64,000 nt of DNA, taken from NCBI RefSeq assembly GCF_002087085.1, contig NZ_MWQY01000001.1:248001-312000 (forward strand), written 5' to 3'. Below the pieces are notes generated by a model. The model worked only from the letters and a program-made list of their open reading frames with translations, did no database searches and was not told where the DNA came from. Numbering within the stretch: position 1 is the stretch's first letter; every line of letters begins with the position of its first letter. Positions 51,535 to 58,558 of the stretch are shown piece after piece. The translations under genes were made by a program, and so were the position numbers. Origin of the DNA: Marispirochaeta aestuarii. GTDB taxonomy: Bacteria; Spirochaetota; Spirochaetia; JC444; Marispirochaetaceae.

Positions 51535-51563
51535 CTTATATTACATAATACAAGTGCTGTCAA
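51535..51563 (-). promoter_or_regulatory. gntR promoter with operator-like site in the spacer
   Basis: Minus-strand TTGACA (51563-51558), 17-bp spacer and TATAAG (51540-51535). The operator-like CATAATACAAG (51544-51554 on plus) lies in the spacer, predicting autorepression. The ATG is at 51528, 6 bp from the -10. Confidence 0.75.
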
Positions 51564-51600
51564 TGAAATAATTATCCCTTGAAGTCAGCTGTTCCTCGTG

Positions 51601-52956
51601 TCAGGCCCGTATAAGAGGCAGTACCTGACTGAAGCGGTCCATAATGGCGGTCTGAAAATCCTGAAACTGAAGACGCATGCTCTCGTACTGGGCCCGAAGG
51701 TCCTGGATCTCAGCGACGGCGGCTTCGATACGGCCGGCGACTTTGCTGCGGGCTGTCTGTCTGAAACCTTCTGCAAGCTCTCCCATAAGGGCGGCAACGG
51801 AGAGTATTTTCTCCACACGATATGCGTTGGATCCGGCGAAAACAAAGCCTTGGTTCAACTTTCCCCGCCGGGCATTATTAAGGGCAATGGATATGCAGTA
51901 CCGGGCTTTCTCCGCCTTGCAGCTGGCGAGGCACTGCCAGGCGCATTTAAAGGATGGCCTGCGCCCTGCTTCGGAGTCCTCAATAAAGCTGTTTCGTATT
52001 GCCCTGCCCGGCATGCCTACGGGGCTCTGGATCAGTCCAATATCCTCCGCGCTGCACTGTACATACGCCTCTTTGAATGCCGCATCGGCGTCGCATTCGT
52101 GGGTGGCTACAAAGCGGGTTCCCATCTGAACGGCGGAAGCCCCCAGCTCCAGGGCCCCGTGTATATCTTCTCCGGTAAAGATGCCTCCGCCGGCAATAAC
52201 CGGTATTCGGCGCTGAAACTCCTTCTCGTAAGGCCGGACAGCCTCCACAACCTGCGGTACGATAGACTCCAGCTGAAAAGCGGGATCATCGATCTGCTCC
52301 TCGCTGAAACCAAGGTGCCCGCCGGCTTTCGGCCCCTCGAAGACCAGGGCATCAGGAACATCGTTGTAGATCTTCTTCCACATTTTAAAAATCATCTCCG
52401 CTGCTCTGGCGGAACTGATTATGGGGACAGCCTTGACCCCGGCGGCCCGCATCTTCTCGACGGGTATATTCTTTATCGGCAGCCCTGCACCCATGAAGAC
52501 CAGGTCAACCTTCTCTTCAATGGCGACATCCAGGAGCTCATGAAAATCGTTGACCGCTACCATGATGTTTACGCCGAGTATGCCGTCGCTCTTTTCCCGG
52601 GCGCTGCGGATCTCCCGGCGAAGGGCCCGCAGGTTGGCGGCACGACCATCCTTGAAGTAGTCGGGCTCCAGCATGCCGATGGCATTGGCTGCGATTATGC
52701 CGATGCCTCCCTCGCTGGCTACCGCCGATGCCAGTCCGGAGAGGGAGATTCCCACTCCCATTCCACCCTGAACCACAGGAATTCTGGCGGTGAGGTCGCC
52801 TATCCGGAAAGAGGGCCAGTCGAAACGGGGCAGGGACAGCTGATTAAGCTTTTGCAGAATACCCTTGACGGGGACGGATTCGGACAGGTCCGAAGCGAGT
52901 TTTTTTAGAGAAGAAAAAGCAGTATCTAAACGCAGATTTTGCACAACAGCCTCCAT
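51601..52956 (-). CDS. FabK/nitronate monooxygenase-like flavoprotein
   Basis: A 451-residue FMN-dependent TIM-barrel protein. Features are RIPVVQGGMGVGISLSGLAS, GIIAANAIG, LVFEGPKAGGHLGFSEEQ, IPVIAGGGIFTGEDI and GASAVQMGTRFVATHECDA, shared by nitronate monooxygenase and FabK enoyl-ACP reductase. A C-terminal region of about 120 residues with four Cys (FKCAWQCLASCKAEKARYC) is an extension I do not recognise. It lies next to fabF and shares a palindrome with it, favouring a fatty-acid role. The ATG lacks an upstream ribosome site; a GTG at 52944 with GGAGG 5 nt ahead is an alternative start. Confidence 0.75.
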   Translation of the reverse strand: MEAVVQNLRLDTAFSSLKKLASDLSESVPVKGILQKLNQLSLPRFDWPSFRIGDLTARIPVVQGGMGVGISLSGLASAVASEGGIGIIAANAIGMLEPDYFKDGRAANLRALRREIRSAREKSDGILGVNIMVAVNDFHELLDVAIEEKVDLVFMGAGLPIKNIPVEKMRAAGVKAVPIISSARAAEMIFKMWKKIYNDVPDALVFEGPKAGGHLGFSEEQIDDPAFQLESIVPQVVEAVRPYEKEFQRRIPVIAGGGIFTGEDIHGALELGASAVQMGTRFVATHECDADAAFKEAYVQCSAEDIGLIQSPVGMPGRAIRNSFIEDSEAGRRPSFKCAWQCLASCKAEKARYCISIALNNARRGKLNQGFVFAGSNAYRVEKILSVAALMGELAEGFRQTARSKVAGRIEAAVAEIQDLRAQYESMRLQFQDFQTAIMDRFSQVLPLIRA

Positions 52957-52960
52957 AATG

Positions 52961-52979
52961 ATTCGGCCGCCGGCCGAAT
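52961..52979. promoter_or_regulatory. Palindrome shared with fabF promoter
   Basis: ATTCGGCCGCCGGCCGAAT is a perfect 9-bp inverted repeat around one base, just upstream of the FabK-like start. Its core TCGGCCGnCGGCCGA is identical to the fabF promoter palindrome except at the central base. Confidence 0.7.
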
Positions 52980-53108
52980 GACCAGCAGTATGACAGGATT
53001 TCTGAGATTAATAAAGGCGTAGAGACGGTATTTCCGCCGGGCGCCCTGAAAAATTACCCCTTCCTCCCGGACTATGGTTACAAACACTCTTTTTGAGCTG
53101 CTCCGCTT

Positions 53109-54350
53109 TTATTCCGCCCTGAAGGCGAGTACACCGTTCTGTCCGCCAAAACCGAAGGAGTTAGAGAGGGCTGCCCGGATTTTAACCGAACGGGCCTCGT
53201 TGGGAATATAGTCAAGATCGCACTCGGGGTCGGGATTCTCCAGGTTTATAGTGGGAGGCAGGACCCCATTATACAGGGCCAGAACGGTTGCTGCGGCTTC
53301 AAGCGCTCCTGCGGCTCCGAGGGTGTGGCCGATCATGGATTTTGTTGAACTGACGGGAGTTTTCCTTGCGGAGTCCCCCAGGGCGGATTTGATGGCCTTT
53401 GTTTCTGTGGAATCATTGGCCCGGGTGGATGTTCCATGGGCGTTTATATAATCCACGTCCTCAGGATTCAGTCCTGCCTCACGCATTGCCGTTTTCATGG
53501 CCTCAGCGGCCCAGCGGCCTTCGGTATCGGGCGCCGCAATGGAATGGGCGTCGGCGGTCATTCCGGTACCGGCCAGGGTGGCATAGATTCGGGCGCCCCG
53601 TTTTTGGGCCCGGTCTCTTCGTTCAAGTATAAGTACCGCGGAACCTTCTCCGATGACGAAGCCGTCCCGATCTGCGTCAAAAGGACGGCTGGCCCGCTGC
53701 GGTTCATGATTTCTGGTGGACAGGACCTTCATGCAGGCGTAGGCGTCCACTGCCAGGGGGGTTATGGTGGATTCTGCGCCTCCGGCAACGATTACATCCG
53801 CTTTGTTCAGCTGCAGCAGCTGGGCTCCCAGGGCAAGGGTGTGCGCTCCGGTGGCGCAGGCCGAGACAGCCCCGAAGCAGGGACCATGGATGCCAAGTTC
53901 AATCGCGACGTTCCCGGCAGCCATATTCGGAATTATTTTGGGCACCACAAGGGGATGTCCTTTGAGCGGCCCTTTATCGAGAAGCGTCTGGTGCTGAATT
54001 TCGATATGCTCATAATCCCCGGCCCCGCTGCTGACAAGAGAAGCGATACGGGCAGGGTCTTCCTTTTCCAGGTCCAGCCCCGCGTCTTCCCAGGCCGCAA
54101 GGGCGGTACAGACTGCGAGCTGGCTGAAACGCGCCATCCTCTTGGCCCGTCTTTTGTCCATCAAATCCTGGGGATTGAAATCCTTTACCTCACAGGCGAT
54201 GGTGCTGCCAAAGCCCGCAGGATTGAAAGCGTGTATGGTGTCCGCGCCGGATCTTCCGGCAATCAGATTTTCCCAGAAGGCCTCCCGGGTGTTTCCGATT
54301 GACGTAATGGCGCCTATCCCTGTAACAACAATATCATTCGCGTGTTTCAT
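53109..54350 (-). CDS. fabF: Beta-ketoacyl-ACP synthase II
   Basis: A 413-residue condensing enzyme. The catalytic Cys165 lies in GPCFGAVSACATGAH, with the two catalytic His in NAHGTSTRANDSTE and KSMIGHTLGAAGALE, as in FabF. It extends acyl-ACP with malonyl-ACP in type II fatty-acid synthesis. GAGGAAC precedes the ATG. No acyl carrier protein or fabG lies next to it; the neighbour is a FabK-like protein. Its promoter contains a palindromic operator-like site. Confidence 0.93.
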   Translation of the reverse strand: MKHANDIVVTGIGAITSIGNTREAFWENLIAGRSGADTIHAFNPAGFGSTIACEVKDFNPQDLMDKRRAKRMARFSQLAVCTALAAWEDAGLDLEKEDPARIASLVSSGAGDYEHIEIQHQTLLDKGPLKGHPLVVPKIIPNMAAGNVAIELGIHGPCFGAVSACATGAHTLALGAQLLQLNKADVIVAGGAESTITPLAVDAYACMKVLSTRNHEPQRASRPFDADRDGFVIGEGSAVLILERRDRAQKRGARIYATLAGTGMTADAHSIAAPDTEGRWAAEAMKTAMREAGLNPEDVDYINAHGTSTRANDSTETKAIKSALGDSARKTPVSSTKSMIGHTLGAAGALEAAATVLALYNGVLPPTINLENPDPECDLDYIPNEARSVKIRAALSNSFGFGGQNGVLAFRAE

Positions 54351-54368
54351 GTAAGTTCCTCAGTCTGT

Positions 54369-54397
54369 ATTTTATCGGCCGACGGCCGACTTGTCAT
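54369..54397 (-). promoter_or_regulatory. fabF promoter with palindrome in the spacer
   Basis: Minus-strand ATGACA (54397-54392) and TAAAAT (54374-54369) are 17 bp apart. The spacer contains TCGGCCG-A-CGGCCGA (54375-54389), a perfect 7-bp dyad positioned as a repressor operator. Confidence 0.75.
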
Positions 54398-54416
54398 CCA
54401 CCGGGAGGATATAAAC

Positions 54417-54446
54417 AAAAAAGCTGCCCGGAAAAATCCGGACAGC
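54417..54446 (-). terminator. Terminator of the aldehyde dehydrogenase gene
   Basis: On the minus strand GCTGTCCGG (54446-54438) pairs with CCGGGCAGC (54431-54423) through one G-U pair, with a six-base loop and then TTTTTT. Confidence 0.88.
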
Positions 54447-54469
54447 CCAGGAAAAACTGATAGATAGTG

Positions 54470-55966
54470 TCAGGTGCCGAACCAGTTGATCGGTTCGTTG
54501 GCATAGTTCTGATAGATATGTTTTATCTCGGTATACTCCTCCAGGCCGACCTTTCCTAGTTCCCGACCGCTGCCGGACTGTTTGTATCCGCCCCAGGGAG
54601 CCTGAACGAAATAGACATTAAAGTCGTTTATCCAGACGGTTCCTGCCCTGAGCCGGGAGGAAACCCGCTGGGCCCGGTCCTGGTCTCTGGTCCAGACGCC
54701 GGCGGAGAGGCCGTAGATGGTGTCGTTGGCCCGGGTGACCGCTTCCTCTTCGGTAGAGAAGGATTCTATGGTGATGACCGGCCCGAAGATCTCCTCCTTG
54801 GCCAGGCGCATGTCGTTGTGCACATCGCTTATCAGGGTGGGGAGGTAGTAGTACCCTCCTTTATCAGGCGGGTTCTCCGGTTCCGTACCGCCGCAGACAA
54901 TCGAGGCTCCTTCCTTCTTCGCCAGATCGATATAGCTCTTCACCTTGTTCCGGTGCTCTTCGGAGATCAGGGGACCCATCTGGGTTTCCGGGTCAAAGGC
55001 ATCTCCGATTCGTATATTTTTTATCCGCCGTTTAAGTTCGGCGGTGAATTTTTCTCGAATGGGTTCTTCCACCAGAATTCGTGAACCTGCTGAACATATC
55101 TGTCCGGCATGAAAAAACACGCCATTCAGGGCGAAATCCACCGCGGTATCAAAGTCCGCGTCGGCGAAGATGATGTTGGGATTCTTCCCGCCCAGTTCAA
55201 GGGCCACCTTCTTGACCGTATCGGCTGCGGCCTTGAGGATCTTTTTGCCGGTAACGATGCCCCCGGTAAAAGAGACAAGATCCACTCCCGGATTGGTGGT
55301 CATCTCCGAGCCCACAGTGTCGCCCGCACCGAGCACAAGGTTGATTACTCCTTTGGGGAATCCGACCTCTTCGGCGAGTTCTGTAATTCTGATGGTGGTA
55401 AATGGGGTTATTTCGCTGGGTTTCATAACGATTGTGCAACCCGCGGCCAGGGCCGGCGCAATCTTCCATGAGGCCTGAAGAAGGGGATAATTCCATGGCG
55501 ATATCTGTGCCGCTACGCCGACGGGTTCCCGTACAACCAGGCTGGAGGTGTTGGGGTTGGGGGACTGGATGATTTCTCCCCCTTCCTTGTCTGCCAATTG
55601 ACCGAAGTAGCGGAATATGCCGGCTATGTCGTCCATGTCCCAGCGGCTCTCTTCAACGGTTTTACCCGTATCGAGGCTCTCCAGGCGGGCGAGGCTTTCC
55701 CGGTTTTCTTCGACTTTATCCGCAAGTCTTTCAATGAGACGGCCCCGTTCGGCAGCAGGAGTGCCGGGCCATTCTCCCAGGTCAAAGGCTGATCGGGCAG
55801 CATCGACAGCCAGTGTAACATCTTCTGCGCTGCCCTCCGTTACTTTCGTAATTACTTCTCCCGTGCAGGGATAGACAATTTCTCTCATGTTTCCGGAGAC
55901 GGAATCTACCCATTCTCCGTTTATGTACATTTTTGTTTTACCGGTATATTTAAGCTCTTTTGCCAT
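54470..55966 (-). CDS. gbsA: Betaine aldehyde dehydrogenase (GbsA-like)
   Basis: A 498-residue ALDH-superfamily enzyme; start set at 55966 because GGAGGAG lies 6 nt upstream, inside a longer open frame. Catalytic residues are Cys in FFHAGQICSAGSR and Glu in ALELGGKNPN. The sequence follows Bacillus subtilis GbsA closely in my memory, including LESLDTGKTVEESRWDMDDI, SPWNYPLLQASWKIAPALAA and the ending INWFGT. It would oxidise betaine aldehyde to glycine betaine with NAD. A betaine/choline-binding protein is encoded 1.4 kb away, supporting this use. No choline dehydrogenase is in the window; the SDR next door is a candidate only. Confidence 0.85.
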   Translation of the reverse strand: MAKELKYTGKTKMYINGEWVDSVSGNMREIVYPCTGEVITKVTEGSAEDVTLAVDAARSAFDLGEWPGTPAAERGRLIERLADKVEENRESLARLESLDTGKTVEESRWDMDDIAGIFRYFGQLADKEGGEIIQSPNPNTSSLVVREPVGVAAQISPWNYPLLQASWKIAPALAAGCTIVMKPSEITPFTTIRITELAEEVGFPKGVINLVLGAGDTVGSEMTTNPGVDLVSFTGGIVTGKKILKAAADTVKKVALELGGKNPNIIFADADFDTAVDFALNGVFFHAGQICSAGSRILVEEPIREKFTAELKRRIKNIRIGDAFDPETQMGPLISEEHRNKVKSYIDLAKKEGASIVCGGTEPENPPDKGGYYYLPTLISDVHNDMRLAKEEIFGPVITIESFSTEEEAVTRANDTIYGLSAGVWTRDQDRAQRVSSRLRAGTVWINDFNVYFVQAPWGGYKQSGSGRELGKVGLEEYTEIKHIYQNYANEPINWFGT

Positions 55967-56026
55967 ACGCAACTCCTCCGTAATCATCGGGATATAAAAA
56001 GATGTGGGAAATACTCTGTTTTTCCT

Positions 56027-56863
56027 TTACCACAGGGAACCTCCGGATACCGTAATGTCCTGGCCATTAATTCCGTATGCACCGTCGCTGGTCAGAAACA
56101 GTGCGGTTGCCCCGATTTCTTCCGGCTTGATCAGCCTCTTCTGGGGGTTATTGCCCGCTTCCTGGGCAATCAGTTCATCACCCTTCATGTTCATCTGTTT
56201 TTCAGCAATGTCGGAGATCCAGTCCCGTCCAAAATCGGTCTCGACCCAGCCTGGGCAGATGGCGTTGGCGGTAACACCCTGTTCCGCTCCCTCAAGGGCC
56301 ATGGCGCGGGTCATACCCAGGACTGCCGCCTTTGAGGCACAGTATGCTGGAGACATGGGGGCTCCGACGTTTCCGGCGGTGGAAGAGATTGTTATTATGC
56401 GTCCCCATTTGCGTTCCATCATGCCCGGAAGGCAGAGTTTGCTCATGCGGAAAGGACCGTTGGCGTTTACGTCCATAACCTTGAGCCAGAGACCTTCCGG
56501 ATGATCCACGACACCGTGCTCGGCGGTTATACCGGCGGCGTTGGCGAGGATGTCGACCTTGCCGAAGGCCTTTACGGTTTCCGCGTAGAAATTCTCACAG
56601 GATTCTGTGGATGTTACATCAAGCTCAACCGCCAGTGCCCGGACACCGAAGGACTCGATCTCTTTCTTTGTCCGGTCCATCTCTTCGGACCCCGGCATGT
56701 TCACAAGCTCTCCGTCGGCTTTGGTCTCCCTGCGATTTGAAAGGAGGGACCCGATTGAAACGTCCGCGCCTGCTTTTGCAAATGCCAGTGCCATGGCGCG
56801 TCCCATACCGGAAGCGCCCCCGGTAACCAGAGCTACCCGTCCTTCAAGAAATCGTTCACTCAT
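56027..56863 (-). CDS. Short-chain dehydrogenase/reductase (SDR)
   Basis: A 278-residue classical SDR. The nucleotide loop is TGGASGMGRAMA (residues 14-25), the active-site Ser in TISSTAGN and the Tyr-Lys pair in PAYCASKAAVLG. An insert of about 20 residues after the first strands (SLLSNRRETKADGELVNMPG) is unusual. It lies 60 bp upstream of the betaine aldehyde dehydrogenase on the same strand and is probably co-transcribed, so it may oxidise or reduce an alcohol/ketone related to choline or carnitine. The substrate is unknown. Confidence 0.85.
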   Translation of the reverse strand: MSERFLEGRVALVTGGASGMGRAMALAFAKAGADVSIGSLLSNRRETKADGELVNMPGSEEMDRTKKEIESFGVRALAVELDVTSTESCENFYAETVKAFGKVDILANAAGITAEHGVVDHPEGLWLKVMDVNANGPFRMSKLCLPGMMERKWGRIITISSTAGNVGAPMSPAYCASKAAVLGMTRAMALEGAEQGVTANAICPGWVETDFGRDWISDIAEKQMNMKGDELIAQEAGNNPQKRLIKPEEIGATALFLTSDGAYGINGQDITVSGGSLW

Positions 56864-57390
56864 ATAAACTCCTTAAAAAGATAATAAAATAATTTGCATA
56901 CACCTGTATCGAACCTGTTGCCGTGTTCGATTAAAGGTGAATACCAACCAAAGCAGTGAGGTCAGATTCGAACGACTTTTTTCTATTCCCGTGTCCTGTA
57001 TATGTTGCGACACCGGTACGGAAGAAGGATAAATTACTGCATTTCTGCGTCGATAATGTTTAGCCTACCACATAAATATTGTTAGAGTCCATAGGAAATA
57101 TAAAAAATCAGAATGACTTTTCTCTAAAACTGATTTCGTGGGCTGCAAGGAATGGAATAGTATTTGTATATTCTCCGAAGAATGAGATTACTGGGAAATT
57201 ATAAATATTTGTATATAAAAGATATATTGTTTTGTTTCAACTGGATGTCAAGAATGAATCCCATCTTTATTCCTGGCCGGAATATCCGACTTGCGGACTT
57301 GAAGTTCCTTTGAAACAAGTATATACTTAGAACACGAAGGATAAAATTTACATTTCTGTTAAGATTAAATCACCCATAAAGGAGATACTA
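56864..57390. other. AT-rich intergenic region without gene
   Basis: 527 bp between divergent SDR and substrate-binding genes. No credible ORF or RNA gene. It holds the 7-bp inverted repeat at 56908-56931 and a direct repeat TATTTGTATAT at 57161-57171 and 57206-57216, consistent with a two-sided control region. AAAGGAG before 57391 is the ribosome site of the binding-protein gene. Confidence 0.7.
56908..56931. promoter_or_regulatory. Inverted repeat upstream of SDR-gbsA
   Basis: ATCGAAC (56908-56914) and GTTCGAT (56925-56931) are perfect 7-bp complements with a 10-bp gap, 45 bp from the SDR start codon. It has the size and spacing of a dimeric repressor operator. Confidence 0.5.
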
Positions 57391-58371
57391 ATGGTGTTTA
57401 AAACAGGGAAAACCCTGCTGTCAGTTGTCTGTGTTCTATTTCTTGTAAGCGGTATGCTTTTTGCCGAAGGGCAGCAGGACAATGCTTCCATCGAAGCGAA
57501 GATTTCCGATGCCGACACGACCGTCGATTTTGCAGAAGTCCAGTGGACCGATATCAACTCCACTACCGCCGCTACCAGGATCGTTCTGGAGGCAATGGGA
57601 TACGACACTACAAGTAAAATTGTATCCGTGCCCATAGCATTCCAGGCTATCAGCACCGGCGATATTGATGTTTTTCTCGGCGACTGGGAACCCTCCATGC
57701 GTTCCATTACCAGGCCTCTTCTGGAAGAAGGCGAGATAATTGATTACAAGACAAATCTTACCGGAGCCAAGTATACCCTCGCTGTTCCCCGGTACGTTGC
57801 CGATGCGGGTGTTACAAGCTTTAAAGACCTTGCCGAGCACGGAGAAAAATTCAATTACAGAATTTACGGTATAGAGCCCGGGAACGACGGAAATATACTG
57901 ATTCAGCAGATGATTGACAGCAACGCCTTCGGTCTTGGGGATTTTGAGCTCATAGAGTCCAGTGAAGCCGGAATGCTTGCGGAGGTACAGGCGGTTACAA
58001 AGAATGACGAATGGATCATTTTTCTCGGTTGGGCTCCGCACCCCATGAATACTGTATTCGATATAGAGTACCTTGCCGATGGAGACGATTATTTTGGTCC
58101 CGACTTCGGGGCAGCTACTGTGCATACCATCACACGAGTCGGCTATGCGGCGGAAAACCCGAATCTGGGGCGTTTCTTCAAGAATCTGGAGTTTACCCTT
58201 GATATGGAGGGTGAGATCATGAAGATGATTGCCGACGGTATGACCGCCATGGACGCCGCGGAAGCGTGGCTGGCTGAGAATCCTGCGATTCTCGATTCAT
58301 GGCTCAAAGGCGTAAAGGCCGTGGATGGCCGCGACGCCCTGCCGGTTGTTCGGGAGAGTCTAAACCTGTAA
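57391..58371 (+). CDS. Glycine betaine/choline ABC transporter substrate-binding protein
   Basis: A 326-residue periplasmic receptor with a Sec signal (1-25, MLFAEGQ) and a mature domain of the OpuAC/ProX/ChoX type: DIDVFLGDWEPSM, a KYTLAVPRYV segment, IYGIEPGNDGN and WIIFLGWAPHPMN. The Trp residues in GDWEP and LGWAP form the aromatic box that binds quaternary ammonium groups; ChoX-like choline receptors share these. No permease or ATPase gene follows within the window; a terminator comes next. It shares an intergenic region with the SDR-gbsA unit. Confidence 0.85.
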   Translation: MVFKTGKTLLSVVCVLFLVSGMLFAEGQQDNASIEAKISDADTTVDFAEVQWTDINSTTAATRIVLEAMGYDTTSKIVSVPIAFQAISTGDIDVFLGDWEPSMRSITRPLLEEGEIIDYKTNLTGAKYTLAVPRYVADAGVTSFKDLAEHGEKFNYRIYGIEPGNDGNILIQQMIDSNAFGLGDFELIESSEAGMLAEVQAVTKNDEWIIFLGWAPHPMNTVFDIEYLADGDDYFGPDFGAATVHTITRVGYAAENPNLGRFFKNLEFTLDMEGEIMKMIADGMTAMDAAEAWLAENPAILDSWLKGVKAVDGRDALPVVRESLNL

Positions 58372-58433
58372 GACGGGAAGAAATACCGGATTCCTGCAAA
58401 TTGAAAAAATATCTGATTATTGATTTTCATGAA

Positions 58434-58492
58434 AAGGGTCCTGTGGTCGATGGAGGATCGTAACTCTCTCGGTACAGACAGGGCCCTTTTTT
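58434..58492 (+). terminator. Rho-independent terminator after the betaine/choline-binding protein gene
   Basis: AAGGGTCCTGT (58434-58444) pairs with ACAGGGCCCTT (58478-58488) through one G-T pair, with a long loop, and a T-run follows. It isolates the binding-protein gene from the following operon. Confidence 0.75.
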
Positions 58493-58558
58493 CTTTTTTA
58501 TTCCGCTCTGCTTTCTTATTTCTGTTTCTTCTCCGCGTATAGTGTTTCCCCGGAACTG

